In this document: positions 17,651-26,622 of the stretch, in pieces
How positions within the stretch are numbered: the first letter of the stretch is position 1
How the letters are laid out: every line of letters begins with the position of its first letter
Source: an uncultured Burkholderiales bacterium
GTDB taxonomy: Bacteria > Pseudomonadota > Gammaproteobacteria > Burkholderiales > Burkholderiaceae_E
Assembly (NCBI GenBank): GCA_902826305.1
Contig: CADEEH010000001.1
Location: 32,176-96,175, forward strand
DNA length: 64,000 nucleotides
Direction of reading: 5' to 3'
Made by a program: the position numbers and the translations under genes
The notes under the pieces: model-generated
What the model was told of the DNA's origin: nothing
The model's database searches: none
What the model saw: only the letters and a program-made list of their open reading frames with translations

Positions 17651-18409
17651 TCAATACATGATGTGGCCACCGTCGACGACGATGGTCTGCCCGGATACGA
17701 ACGACGCCAGGTCCGACAGCAGGTACAACGCGGTCCCGACCAGATCGTCCGGCTTCTGCTCGCGCGAGATCGCACGCGCCTTCAGGAAACTCTGCTGCCA
17801 TTCGACGGGACGGTTCTTCGTCGCGTCGGTGATCACGAAGCCGGGGGCGATGCAGTTGACCCGCACCCCGTGTGCGCCGCATTCCTTGGCCAGGCCCTTG
17901 GTCATCGACAGCACCGCACCCTTGGTCGCGACATAGTGCAGGTAACCCGGCTGGCCGGCCACCGCGACCACCGAGGCGATGTTGACGATCGCGCCGGACT
18001 TGCGCTCGCGCATCGCCGGCATCACCGCCTTGCAGCACTGCCAGACGCCCTTGACGTTGACCGCGAAGATCCGGTCCCACTGCGCGGGATCGAGTTCCTC
18101 GAACGGCGTCAGCCGGACCTCGCGGAAGTAGGCGGCATTGTTGACCAGGCCGTCGATGCGGCCGAAACGCTCGAGCGCGGCGCGCGCCATCACACGGACC
18201 GACTCGTCGTCGGCGACATCGACCCGCACCGCGAGCGCCCGGCCGCCGGCACTCTCGACCGCGGCGACGGTCTCGCCGGCATCGTTCATGTCGGCGACGA
18301 CGACGTTGGCACCCCGGGCGGCACAACCGAGGGCGAACGCCTGGCCGATGCCGGTGGCGGCGCCGGTGACGATGATCGTGCGCTCGGCGAGAAGGTCATG
18401 GCTGGACAT
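17651..18409 (-). CDS. Short-chain dehydrogenase/reductase
   Basis: Classical SDR of 252 residues, starting at ATG 18409. It carries the cofactor loop TGAATGIGQA (about residues 13-22), NNAAYF, a catalytic Ser region IVNIASVVAV, the active-site YVATKGA (Tyr and Lys four apart) and the C-terminal GQTIVVDGGHIMY. ADMNDAGE after beta-2 suggests NAD(H). It is the first gene of the GST/SnoaL operon, with 19 bp to the next start. The substrate is probably a secondary alcohol that the GSTs then process, but this is inferred from position only. Confidence 0.85.
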   Translation of the reverse strand: MSSHDLLAERTIIVTGAATGIGQAFALGCAARGANVVVADMNDAGETVAAVESAGGRALAVRVDVADDESVRVMARAALERFGRIDGLVNNAAYFREVRLTPFEELDPAQWDRIFAVNVKGVWQCCKAVMPAMRERKSGAIVNIASVVAVAGQPGYLHYVATKGAVLSMTKGLAKECGAHGVRVNCIAPGFVITDATKNRPVEWQQSFLKARAISREQKPDDLVGTALYLLSDLASFVSGQTIVVDGGHIMY

Positions 18410-18493
18410 GGGGACGGCCTTTCGTGCGATGGCGCGCACTGTCGCCCCGCCGGCCGGTGGTGGCAATTACAAAGTGCTTCACTCAGTGTTGCC

Positions 18494-18513
18494 GGCCGGG
18501 CAAGAGCCCGGCC
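18494..18513 (-). terminator. Candidate hairpin downstream of the acid-sugar operon
   Basis: GGCCGGGC-AAGA-GCCCGGCC forms an 8-bp GC stem with a 4-base loop, about 35 bases after the otnI stop on the minus strand and before the SDR operon. No U-rich tail follows, so this may be an attenuating or stabilising structure instead. Confidence 0.4.
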
Positions 18514-18549
18514 CCGCGTTCCGGGCGCTGCGGCCGGACCCGGCCGACC

Positions 18550-19350
18550 TCAGCTTCGCCAGCCGAGCCCCTGCGTCGTCGCGCCGGCGGCGGCACCGCG
18601 CGCGGGCCGGTACTCCAGGCCGACCCAGCCCTGCCAGCCGCATGTCTTCGCGACTTCGTCGATCACCCGAAGCAGATACCGGTAGTCCAGTTCGCCGACG
18701 TCGGGTTCATGGCGCTCCGGGACACCGGCGATCTGGAAATGGCCGACACGACCCGTCGGCAGGTAGCGCCGGATCTTCATCGCGAGGTCACCCTCGACGA
18801 TCTGGCAGTGGTACAGGTCCATCTGCACCTTCAGGTTGGTCGCACCGACGCGTTCGACGATCGCGTGCGCTTCGTCCTGGCGATTCAGGAAGAAGCCGGG
18901 GATGTCGCGGGTATTGATCGGTTCGATCAGCACGTCGCGACCGGCACTCGCCGCCTGGGCCGCGGCCCACGCCAGGTTGGACTCGTAGACGGCCTGGAGC
19001 GCCGCACGATCCGAGCCCGCCGGCGCGAGGCCGGCCATCACGTGGATGCGCGGACATCCGAGCACCTCCGCGTACTCGAGGGCCTGCACGATGCCACGGC
19101 GGAACTCGGCTTCCCGGCCGGGCAGGCAGGCGAGACCCCGCTCGCCGCCGTCCCAGTTGCCGGGCGGTGCATTGAACAGCACCTGCTGCAGGCCGTTGTC
19201 GCGCAGCCGGGCCGCCAGTTCGGCCGCCGGATGAGCGTACGGGAACAGGTATTCGACCGCGGTGAAGCCGTCGCGGGCGGCTGCGGCGAAGCGATCGAGG
19301 AACACATGTTCGTTGTAGAGCATCGTCAGGTTGGCGGCGAGTCGGGGCAT
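18550..19350 (-). CDS. otnI: 2-oxo-tetronate isomerase (hydroxypyruvate isomerase family)
   Basis: TIM-barrel isomerase (266 residues) of the Hyi/OtnI family. The landmarks [61 protein letters not shown] and [13 protein letters not shown] include the expected metal-binding Glu, Asp and His residues. In the four-carbon acid sugar pathway it interconverts 2-oxo- and 3-oxo-tetronate. The ATG at 19350 is chosen from homology; it follows the otnC stop by 16 bp. Last gene of the ltnD-otnK-otnC-otnI operon. Confidence 0.88.
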   Translation of the reverse strand: MPRLAANLTMLYNEHVFLDRFAAAARDGFTAVEYLFPYAHPAAELAARLRDNGLQQVLFNAPPGNWDGGERGLACLPGREAEFRRGIVQALEYAEVLGCPRIHVMAGLAPAGSDRAALQAVYESNLAWAAAQAASAGRDVLIEPINTRDIPGFFLNRQDEAHAIVERVGATNLKVQMDLYHCQIVEGDLAMKIRRYLPTGRVGHFQIAGVPERHEPDVGELDYRYLLRVIDEVAKTCGWQGWVGLEYRPARGAAAGATTQGLGWRS

Positions 19351-19366
19351 GATGTTCACCAGTCGT

Positions 19367-20023
19367 TTACCAGCGGGCGCCGAAGTGACGGCGCAGTTCA
19401 TCGATGTGGTCGTCCGCGAGCGGGGGCAACGCGCGGCCGTTGATGATCCAGAGCTTCGCGGTCTCCTCGAGTTCCTCGAGCACCGCGCTCGCCTCGGCCG
19501 GACTGTGATGCCAGGCGACCGGACCGAGCCGCTCGAGCATCACGGCCCGGATCGGCGTGCCGCGATCACGCATCGCGGTGATCCTCGAGAAGACCCGCTC
19601 GGCCACTTCCTCGGCACCCGGCCGGCCATAACTGATCAACGGCACGTGGCCGACCTTCATCACGAAGTACGGGGTGATCGGCGGCACGATGTCGTCGTCG
19701 GTCCACACACCGGCGAGTGACAGCGCCACCAGATGCGTCGAATGGGTGTGGATCACGCAGCGTGCGTCCGGATCGGCCGCATAGATGCGCCGGTGCAGCG
19801 CGAGAGTCTTCGATGCCCGGTCACCGGCGGTCTGCACGCCGTCGGCGCCGACGGCAGCGAGCCGTCCCGGCTCGAGTGTGCCCATGCAGGCGTCGGTCGG
19901 CGTGATCAGGAAGCTGCCGTCATCGAGCCGCACGCTGATGTTGCCGGCGCTCGCGTGCACATAACCGCGCTGGTACAGCGACGCACCGACCCGGCAGATC
20001 TCGGCGCGCAGGCGTTCGGTCAT
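19367..20023 (-). CDS. otnC: 3-oxo-tetronate 4-phosphate decarboxylase (class II aldolase/adducin family)
   Basis: A 218-residue class II aldolase fold protein. It has [21 protein letters not shown] for the phosphate/substrate loop, the zinc-binding HTHSTH near residue 95 and a C-terminal metal His region WHHSPAEA. In this operon it decarboxylates 3-oxo-tetronate 4-phosphate to dihydroxyacetone phosphate. The start ATG overlaps the otnK stop by 4 bp. The family alone would also allow fuculose- or ribulose-phosphate aldolases; the adjacent OtnK-type kinase fixes the assignment. Confidence 0.88.
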   Translation of the reverse strand: MTERLRAEICRVGASLYQRGYVHASAGNISVRLDDGSFLITPTDACMGTLEPGRLAAVGADGVQTAGDRASKTLALHRRIYAADPDARCVIHTHSTHLVALSLAGVWTDDDIVPPITPYFVMKVGHVPLISYGRPGAEEVAERVFSRITAMRDRGTPIRAVMLERLGPVAWHHSPAEASAVLEELEETAKLWIINGRALPPLADDHIDELRRHFGARW

Positions 20024-21294
20024 CCGAGCCCCGCGAACGCATCGGTGAAGAAGCCGGGACGCCCGAAGTTGCCCGACTTCAACGCCAGGTGCAGCATGTC
20101 GCCGCCGGCGGCCGGGGAACGCGCCGCGGTCCACGGCACGCCGGGGTCGATCTGGCGGCCGATCGTCATCTGGCGCACACCAAGCGCCTGCACGACGGCA
20201 CCGCTGGTCTCGCCGCCGGCGACCACCAGTTGCCGCACGCCGGCACGCACCAGGCCATCGGCGATGCGGGCGAGGGTCGCCTCGACCAGCGCACCGGCAT
20301 GTTCGCTGCCGAGCTGCTGCTGGACGGCCTTGACGCGATCGGGCTCGGCGGTGGCGTAGGCCAGCACCGGGCCGGTGCCGAGGTGGGGCACCAGCGCGGC
20401 GAGGGCTTCGCCGGCGATGTCGCGGCCGGCGGCGATCGCCAGCGGGTCGACCGCAAACGCCGGCCGACCGCTGGCCAGGAATCGGGCGACCTGCCCGTTG
20501 GTGGCCACCGAGCAACTGCCCGATACGACCGCGCGCAGGCCGCGCGCCTCCGGCAGGCGGTCCGCGCCGGCGGCATCGCCGAGCCGGCCGGACCAGTTCT
20601 GCGGCAGGCCGATCGCGATCCCCGAGCCGGCGGTCACCAGCGGCATGCCGGCCAGCGCCGGGCCGATGCGCATCAGGTCGTCGTCCGAGATCGCATCGAC
20701 GATCGCGACCTGGACGCCCTCGGCGCGCAGCGCGGCGAAACGCTCGGTGATCGCCTGCGGCCCCCGGGCCACCACGTCGTAGGCGACCAGGCCGACGCGC
20801 CGCCGCGTCTGTGCCTGCAGCACCCGGACCAGGCTGGCATCGGTCATCGGCGTGAGCGGATGATCCTTCATGCCGCTGTCCGACAACAGCAGGTCGCCGA
20901 CGAACAGGTGACCCTTGAACACCGTGCGCTGGTTGACCGGGAACGCCGGGCACGCGATCGTGAATTCGCTGTCGAGTGCATCGAGCAACGCGTCGGTCAC
21001 CGGGCCGATGTTGCCCGCCGGCGTCGAGTCGAACGTCGAGCAGTACTTGAAGTAGATCTGCTCGGCGCCCTGTGATCGGAGCCAGCGCAGCGCCTCGAGC
21101 GACCGGGCGACCGCGTCGGCCGCCGGTATCGTGCGCGACTTCAACGCGACGACGATCGCATCGGCGCGGTCGTCGAGTGCGCCATCGGGCACGCCGATCG
21201 TCTGCACGGTGCGCATGCCGCTGCGCACCAGGTTGTTGGCGAGGTCGGTGGCACCGGTGGTGTCGTCGGCGATGCAGCCGAGCAGTGCACTCAT
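20020..21294 (-). CDS. otnK: 3-oxo-tetronate kinase (four-carbon acid sugar kinase, DUF1537 family)
   Basis: A 424-residue kinase of the former DUF1537 family. The N-terminal domain has LGCIADDTTGATDLANNLVRSG and the substrate motif FKYCSTFDSTPAGNIGP; the C-terminal nucleotide domain has VSGSCSVATNGQV, VAGGETSGAVVQALGV and the closing ALKSGNFGRPGFF. It phosphorylates 3-oxo-tetronate (from threonate or erythronate) at C4. It overlaps both neighbours by 4 bp, so translation is coupled. Identification is strong; the stereochemistry of the starting acid (L-threonate or D-erythronate) is not decided by this gene. Confidence 0.92.
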   Translation of the reverse strand: MSALLGCIADDTTGATDLANNLVRSGMRTVQTIGVPDGALDDRADAIVVALKSRTIPAADAVARSLEALRWLRSQGAEQIYFKYCSTFDSTPAGNIGPVTDALLDALDSEFTIACPAFPVNQRTVFKGHLFVGDLLLSDSGMKDHPLTPMTDASLVRVLQAQTRRRVGLVAYDVVARGPQAITERFAALRAEGVQVAIVDAISDDDLMRIGPALAGMPLVTAGSGIAIGLPQNWSGRLGDAAGADRLPEARGLRAVVSGSCSVATNGQVARFLASGRPAFAVDPLAIAAGRDIAGEALAALVPHLGTGPVLAYATAEPDRVKAVQQQLGSEHAGALVEATLARIADGLVRAGVRQLVVAGGETSGAVVQALGVRQMTIGRQIDPGVPWTAARSPAAGGDMLHLALKSGNFGRPGFFTDAFAGLG

Positions 21295-22196
21295 GCCTTG
21301 CGCTCCGGCAATGGGATGCCCGGGAAGATCTTGATCACCGCGCTGTCGTCTTCCTTCGCGAAGCCGGCGCTCGACGCCTGCATGAACATCTGGTGCGCGG
21401 TCGAAGCCAGCGGCAGCGGGAACTTGGTCGCACGTGCGGTGTCGAGCACCAGCCCGAGGTCCTTGACGAAGATGTCGACCGCCGACAGCGGCGTATAGTC
21501 GCCGGCGAGGACGTGGGCCATCCGGTTCTCGAACATCCAGCTGTTGCCGGCGCTGTTCGTGATCACCTCGTAGAGTGCGTCGGCCTCGACGCCTTCGCGC
21601 AGGCCGAGCGCCATCGCCTCCGCGGCCGCCGCGATGTGCACGCCGGCGAGCAGCTGGTTGATGATCTTGACCTTGCTGCCGTTGCCGGCGCGATCACCGA
21701 GGCGGTAGACCTTGGCCGCCATCGCGTCGAGCACGCCGCCGGCCTTCGCGTACGCCTCGGGCCTGCCGGCGGTCATCATCGTGATCTGGCCGGTGGCGGC
21801 CCTGGCCGCACCGCCGGAGATCGGCGCGTCCAGGTACAGGATGCCCCGTTCGGCCAGCCGCGCCTCGAGCGCGACGCTCCAGTTCGGATCGACGGTCGAG
21901 CACATCACGAACAGGCCGCCGGGCCCCATGGCCGCCGCGGCACCCGATTCACCGAACAGCACACTGTCGGTCTGCGCGGCATTGACGACGACGCTGACCA
22001 CCACCTCGCAGGCGCGCGCGACGGCGGCCGGGCTGTCGCACGCGGTGCCGCCGTCGGCGGCGAACTCGGCGGCCGCGCCGGCACGGACGTCGCAGACATG
22101 CACCGGAAAGCCGGCGCGACGCAACGAGCCGGCCATGCCGCGGCCCATCGCGCCCAGGCCGATCACGCCGACGGGGAAGCGGGAGGAGTCGGTCAT
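21291..22196 (-). CDS. ltnD: L-threonate dehydrogenase-type oxidoreductase (beta-hydroxyacid dehydrogenase family)
   Basis: NAD(P)-dependent beta-hydroxyacid dehydrogenase (301 residues). It has the Rossmann start VGVIGLGAMGRGMAGSLRRAG, the substrate motif DAPISGGAARA and the catalytic Lys in GNGSKVKIINQLLAG. First gene of the acid-sugar operon, it should oxidise threonate (or erythronate) to the 2-oxo acid that otnI, otnK and otnC process to dihydroxyacetone phosphate. The ATG at 22196 follows a GAGGGCAG ribosome site. No dedicated regulator or transporter for these sugars is seen next to it. Confidence 0.85.
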   Translation of the reverse strand: MTDSSRFPVGVIGLGAMGRGMAGSLRRAGFPVHVCDVRAGAAAEFAADGGTACDSPAAVARACEVVVSVVVNAAQTDSVLFGESGAAAAMGPGGLFVMCSTVDPNWSVALEARLAERGILYLDAPISGGAARAATGQITMMTAGRPEAYAKAGGVLDAMAAKVYRLGDRAGNGSKVKIINQLLAGVHIAAAAEAMALGLREGVEADALYEVITNSAGNSWMFENRMAHVLAGDYTPLSAVDIFVKDLGLVLDTARATKFPLPLASTAHQMFMQASSAGFAKEDDSAVIKIFPGIPLPERKA

Positions 22197-22328
22197 CGAT
22201 CTGCCCTCATTGGATTCGCAGCAGGTGCACCGGCTCGGCGGTCGCCGCCCGGGGCTCGATGCGACCGCGCGTGTCCAACGGCGGCGCAGCCGCCTATTGT
22301 CCACGATTCGGGGCGATCCGGACGAGGG

Positions 22329-24101
22329 TCAGGCCGCCAGCGCGAGCGACGCCGCGCCGCAGCGTCGCGCCTGGTTGCGCCCGGCTCGTTTGCCTTCGTA
22401 CATCGCGGCATCGGCCCGCTGCAGCAGTTCGACACCGTCGCGGCCATCGATCGGGGCCACACAAAAGCCGATGGTCAGGCCGATCCGGCACGGCTCGTTG
22501 CCGACGATCACCGGATCGGTGAACGCGTCGATCAGCTTCTGGCAGACCACACGCGCCTGATGCTCTTCCTTGAGTCCGTCGGCCAGCACGACGAACTCGT
22601 CGCCACCGAGTCGCGCGACCAGGTCGCGCTGGCGCAGGCACTGCTTGAGCCGGCGGGCGACTTCGATCAGCAGCTTGTCACCCACCGCGTGGCCGAGCCG
22701 GTCGTTGACCGCCTTGAATCCGTCGAGGTCGATCATCACCAGCGCGAGCATGTCGTCACGGCGCGCGCGGGTGATCGCCGCCGGCAGGGCCGCTTCCAGC
22801 CCCCGGCGATTGACCAGTCCGGTCAATGCGTCGGTATGGGCCTGCGTCGACAGCGCGTGGACCTCGTCGGCCTGCTGCTTCGCATCGGCGCCGAGGCCTT
22901 GCACGTGGGCGCCGAGCACCCGCAGCCAGACCAGCGTGCCGCCCGTCGAGACCGCCAGCAGCAGGTCGCGCATCCAGCCGCTGCCGGGCAGCCATCCCTG
23001 CGCCAGGCCGATCGAGGCGAGCGTCACGACGGCATGCAGCCCACCCCCCCACAGCAGATATCGGCCGACGGCTTCCCCATGCAACGCACGGCGAAGCGCC
23101 ACCGCGATCACCAGAAACGGCACGATCGGATCGAGCAGCCCGGCCATCACCTGCGCCTGCCGTTCGTTCAGCACACCAGGCAGGCCCAGCACGAGCGCGA
23201 TACCCGCGGCGCCGGCCAGCACCAGCAACATCCGGTACAACCGCGGGCTGAGGGTCGAGGTGTGCAGCGTGCCGGAGACGAACACGCCCAGCACCATCGT
23301 CGCCAAGAGCGTCGACAGCGGCGCGATCATCGCGGTCAGGCCCTGGCGATGGGACCACAGGAACTGATGGCCGAGCCCGCTGGCCTCCGCGAAGGCCGCG
23401 ATCGCCGACAGCACCAGCAACGCATACAACGCGAACAGCCCGCTGCGAAGGCGCATCGCGTTCAGCAGGCTGTAGACGAGCAACGCGCAGGCCAGGCCGG
23501 TCATCACCCCGTTCAGCAGCAGCCGCCGGGACTCGCGTTGCTGGTACGCACCGGGCCGCGACAACGACAGCGGCACGATCATCGCGCCGTCGGTCCGCAG
23601 CCTGATCAGCAACCGGTGATCGCGTCCGGGCGGAAGCTCCAGTGCCACCGCGTGGGTGCGGGTCTGCATCGGCCGGGCCTGGAACGGCAGCTTGGCGCCC
23701 AGTCGGTGCCAGGCCAGCATCGACCCGTCGGCGCCGATGACGTAGACGTCGATCTCGCCGAAGGCGGGGTGGTCGAGGTCGAAGACCCACCGTCCGTCGC
23801 CGTCGACCGCGCGCAGCGGCAGCGTCAGCCAGACCGCGCCGCGCCGCACACCGAGGTTGGACTCGGGTGCGCGCGGCACCTTGAACTCCGCGAGCCGGGT
23901 CATCACCTCGCGCCAGTCGAGTTCCGCCTTCTCGTCGGGCAACAGGCGAACGGCGGGCCACAACATGACCTGGGGCAGCCGGTCGCGGAGCACGACGACG
24001 CCGGCATCGGCCACGTCCTGTTCCAGGCGTGACCAGGCCGGGGAGACGACGATCATCCCCACAAGCCAGGTCAGCAGGAACCGTGTGATCAGCCGAACCA
24101 T
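22329..24101 (-). CDS. Membrane diguanylate cyclase with 7TMR-DISM sensor module
   Basis: A 590-residue protein. A signal-like helix (1-24) leads into a periplasmic beta-rich domain of the DISM extracellular-2 type (about 25-180), then seven hydrophobic segments (about 195-390), a short coiled region and a C-terminal GGDEF domain (about 420-585). The active site is LGGDEF, so it should make cyclic di-GMP. The product-inhibition motif RxxD (RQRD) sits five residues before GGDEF, so feedback inhibition is expected. It stands alone on the minus strand. The 7TMR-DISM module usually senses small ligands such as sugars, and neighbouring sugar-acid genes make that plausible but unproven. Confidence 0.9.
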   Translation of the reverse strand: MVRLITRFLLTWLVGMIVVSPAWSRLEQDVADAGVVVLRDRLPQVMLWPAVRLLPDEKAELDWREVMTRLAEFKVPRAPESNLGVRRGAVWLTLPLRAVDGDGRWVFDLDHPAFGEIDVYVIGADGSMLAWHRLGAKLPFQARPMQTRTHAVALELPPGRDHRLLIRLRTDGAMIVPLSLSRPGAYQQRESRRLLLNGVMTGLACALLVYSLLNAMRLRSGLFALYALLVLSAIAAFAEASGLGHQFLWSHRQGLTAMIAPLSTLLATMVLGVFVSGTLHTSTLSPRLYRMLLVLAGAAGIALVLGLPGVLNERQAQVMAGLLDPIVPFLVIAVALRRALHGEAVGRYLLWGGGLHAVVTLASIGLAQGWLPGSGWMRDLLLAVSTGGTLVWLRVLGAHVQGLGADAKQQADEVHALSTQAHTDALTGLVNRRGLEAALPAAITRARRDDMLALVMIDLDGFKAVNDRLGHAVGDKLLIEVARRLKQCLRQRDLVARLGGDEFVVLADGLKEEHQARVVCQKLIDAFTDPVIVGNEPCRIGLTIGFCVAPIDGRDGVELLQRADAAMYEGKRAGRNQARRCGAASLALAA

Positions 24102-24375
24102 CGTCCTCGCCCGAACCGCATGCGCGCGCGGGCGGCGAATTCCGCCCCGCTTCGACCCTGCAGATATCGTCCGGGCCGGCGGTCCACTTGATCCTTCGAA
24201 GGCGGCCAGCGCCCTCAGCGCGACACACGGTCGACCGGCGAGTGGCGCGCGGTCGGCGCGCGGCTCGTCGGCTGCCGGACCCGCGGCGGGCGGGAAGCCC
24301 TTGGCTTGCGATTCGTCGCCTCCCGGCGACCGTCGATCCGGCCTCGTCGGGGCTGCTGGCGCAGGAGACCCGCCT

Positions 24376-26025
24376 TCAGCCCGACCCGCGTTCGCGTTCC
24401 TGCAGCAGCCGCCACTGGACCTTGCCGGTGCCCGTCTTGGGCAACTGGTCGACGAACTCGACCAGCCGCGGCACCTTGTACGCGGCCATGTGCTCGCGCG
24501 ACCAGGCGATGATGTCGTCGGGTGCGACCTTGCCCTGACGTCCGGACTTCAGCACGACGCAGGCCTTGACCGTCTCGCCCCGATGCGGATCGTCGACACC
24601 GATCACACACGCCTCCTGCACGTCGGGGTGGGCGTACAACATCGATTCGACCTCGGCCGGCCAGACCTTGAAGCCGGACGCGTTGATCATCCGCTTCAGG
24701 CGATCGACCAGGAAGAAGTAGCCCTCCTCGTCGACCTGCCCGAGATCCCCGGTGCGGAAGAAGCGCCGGCCGTCGATCTCCACGAAGGCCGCCGCGGTCG
24801 CCTTCGGGTCGTTCCAGTAGCCGCGGAAGAGCTGCGGCCCGAGTGAAACGATCTCGCCGACCTGGCCCGGGCCGAGGATCGCGCCGGTGTCCGGATCGCG
24901 GATGAAACTGTCGGTGTTGCTGATCGGCATGCCCAGACACTGTCGCTTCGGCTGCGCGGTCGGGTTGCTGTGTGTCGGCGCGGCGGTCTCGGTCAGTCCG
25001 TAGCCTTCGATGTAGTCCAGCCCGGTCAGATCCTTCAGCCGCCGGGCGACCGCCTCCGGCATCGCGGCACCGCCACCGCCGATGTGGTTCAGGCTCGCGA
25101 TCCGCTTCGCATCGAGGTTTGGACTGCCGAGCAGGTCGATCACCATCGTCGGAATGTTGGTCCACGTGGTGACCGCTTCCCGCTCGATCAGTTGCAGTGC
25201 GGCCTCGCGATCCCAACGGGTCATGATCACCATGCGCGCGCCGATGTGGATCGCGTTGTTCATCACCATCTGCATGCCGGTGATGTGGAAAAACGGCACG
25301 ACCGCCAGCAACACGTCGGCCGCCGACATCTTCTGCATCGCCGCCGCGGTCGCGATCACGGCCATCAGGCTGCGGTGGGTGTGCATGCAGCCCTTGGGCT
25401 TGCCGGTGGTGCCCGAGGTGTACGGCAGCGCGGCCAGGTCGTCCGGGCCGGCCTGCGGCGGACCCGCGCGCTCGCCGCCGGCGAGTGCCTCACCCCAGGT
25501 GGTCACCCCTGGACGGGCGGCGGGCTGCCTTGCGGTGCGCACCACATCCGGCACCGGCAGGTCGGTGCCGGCCGCCGCGTATTCCGAATAGGCCGCGGTG
25601 ATCACCCGTTCGAGGTCACCCCCGGCCAGCAGCGGCGCGATCCGATCGAACAGTTCGCTGCCGACGAACGCGACCCGGGCCTGCGAGTCGCGGACCATGT
25701 GTGCGACCTCCTCGGTCAGGTTCATCGGATTGACCGGCACCACCACCGCGTCGGCGCGCAGCGTCGCGTAGTACGCAATGACGAACTGCGGGCTGTTCTG
25801 CAGGTAGAGCGCCACCCGATCGCCGCGGCGCACGCCGCAGCGTGCCTGCAGATGGCCCGCCATCCGCTCGACCTCGTCGATCAGCCGCGCGTAGCTGATG
25901 CCGGTGCCGTAGTAGCGGATCGCCGTGCGCTGCGGGTAGCGCCGCGCGGAGACCGCCAGGCTGTCGAAGATGCTGGTCTCCGGCACCGGTACTTCGCGGA
26001 TGTGGCCGGCCTTGGCTGCGCTCAT
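24376..26025 (-). CDS. Acyl-CoA synthetase (AMP-forming, ANL superfamily)
   Basis: A 549-residue ATP-dependent acyl- or aryl-CoA ligase. P-loop YTSGTTGKPKG is near residue 195, GYGLTETAAP near 330, the TGD motif in FFRTGDLGQVDEEGYFFLVDRLK, and the catalytic Lys in PKTGTGKVQWRLL near the C-terminus. The ATG at 26025 has a GAGAGA site; an upstream reading lacks one. It shares a strand with a hotdog thioesterase and an amidohydrolase (gap 144 bp), which suggests a CoA-dependent route for a carboxylic acid. Motifs do not separate medium-chain fatty acid, cyclohexane-carboxylate or aryl substrates. Confidence 0.88.
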   Translation of the reverse strand: MSAAKAGHIREVPVPETSIFDSLAVSARRYPQRTAIRYYGTGISYARLIDEVERMAGHLQARCGVRRGDRVALYLQNSPQFVIAYYATLRADAVVVPVNPMNLTEEVAHMVRDSQARVAFVGSELFDRIAPLLAGGDLERVITAAYSEYAAAGTDLPVPDVVRTARQPAARPGVTTWGEALAGGERAGPPQAGPDDLAALPYTSGTTGKPKGCMHTHRSLMAVIATAAAMQKMSAADVLLAVVPFFHITGMQMVMNNAIHIGARMVIMTRWDREAALQLIEREAVTTWTNIPTMVIDLLGSPNLDAKRIASLNHIGGGGAAMPEAVARRLKDLTGLDYIEGYGLTETAAPTHSNPTAQPKRQCLGMPISNTDSFIRDPDTGAILGPGQVGEIVSLGPQLFRGYWNDPKATAAAFVEIDGRRFFRTGDLGQVDEEGYFFLVDRLKRMINASGFKVWPAEVESMLYAHPDVQEACVIGVDDPHRGETVKACVVLKSGRQGKVAPDDIIAWSREHMAAYKVPRLVEFVDQLPKTGTGKVQWRLLQERERGSG

Positions 26026-26169
26026 CGTGTCTCTCGCGGTGGGGTCTGGTCCTGCCGGCAATGTACAGAAGTCCGGGCGCCCGCGTCACGACATCGGGCG
26101 TCGATCGCAGCGCAGCACCGACGGTTTCCGAGCCTGGCGGGGCGCCGATCCGGCTCGCGACGGCTCACG

Positions 26170-26622
26170 TCACCCGATGATCGCCAGCACCGAGGTCGCC
26201 GTCGCGATCGTGGTCTGCGGATCGTGGCCGGCCGTCAGTTCCGCCCGCACGAAGGCCATCGTGCGGCCACGCCGCTGGATCTCCCCACGCGCGCGATACC
26301 GGCCTGGCGGCGCGGCGCGCAGGAACGACGTGGTCATGTTGACGGTCGCGCAGCTCTGCGCCGCGCCCAGTGTCGCCAGCGTCGCGAACGCCATCGCGAA
26401 ATCGAGCATGCCAGCAACCGCGCCGCCCTGCAGCACCCCCGTGCCCTGCACGAACTGCGCGGCCGGCTCGAAATCCAGCAGCACCACACCCCGGCCGTCG
26501 TCGACCTCGAGCAGTCGCATGCCGAGTGCCTGCGCCATCGGATTGGCGCCGACCGCGGTCGGCTCGCGATTGCCGGCCGCGAACGCGAGGATCGCCGCCC
26601 GGTCACCCAGCGGCAGGTTCAC
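26170..26622 (-). CDS. PaaI-type hotdog thioesterase
   Basis: A 150-residue single hotdog-fold protein of the PaaI/YdiI family. GTGVLQGGAVAGMLDFAMAFA corresponds to the helix with the usual HGG-like motif, here QGG in place of HGG, and TVNMTTSFLRAAPPGRYRARGEI gives the beta strands. Its start overlaps the amidohydrolase stop by 4 bp, so the two are coupled. It may hydrolyse the CoA ester made by the nearby ligase or clear dead-end CoA esters. The missing His of HGG is worth noting, though PaaI members vary here. Confidence 0.8.
   Translation of the reverse strand: MNLPLGDRAAILAFAAGNREPTAVGANPMAQALGMRLLEVDDGRGVVLLDFEPAAQFVQGTGVLQGGAVAGMLDFAMAFATLATLGAAQSCATVNMTTSFLRAAPPGRYRARGEIQRRGRTMAFVRAELTAGHDPQTTIATATSVLAIIG

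Noticed and set aside
21072..24032. A 986-codon open frame on the plus strand opposite the acid-sugar and cyclase genes
   Set aside because: It lies antisense to several well-supported genes and its translation is Arg/His/Gln-rich without any recognisable domain, as expected for the reverse frame of GC-rich coding DNA.
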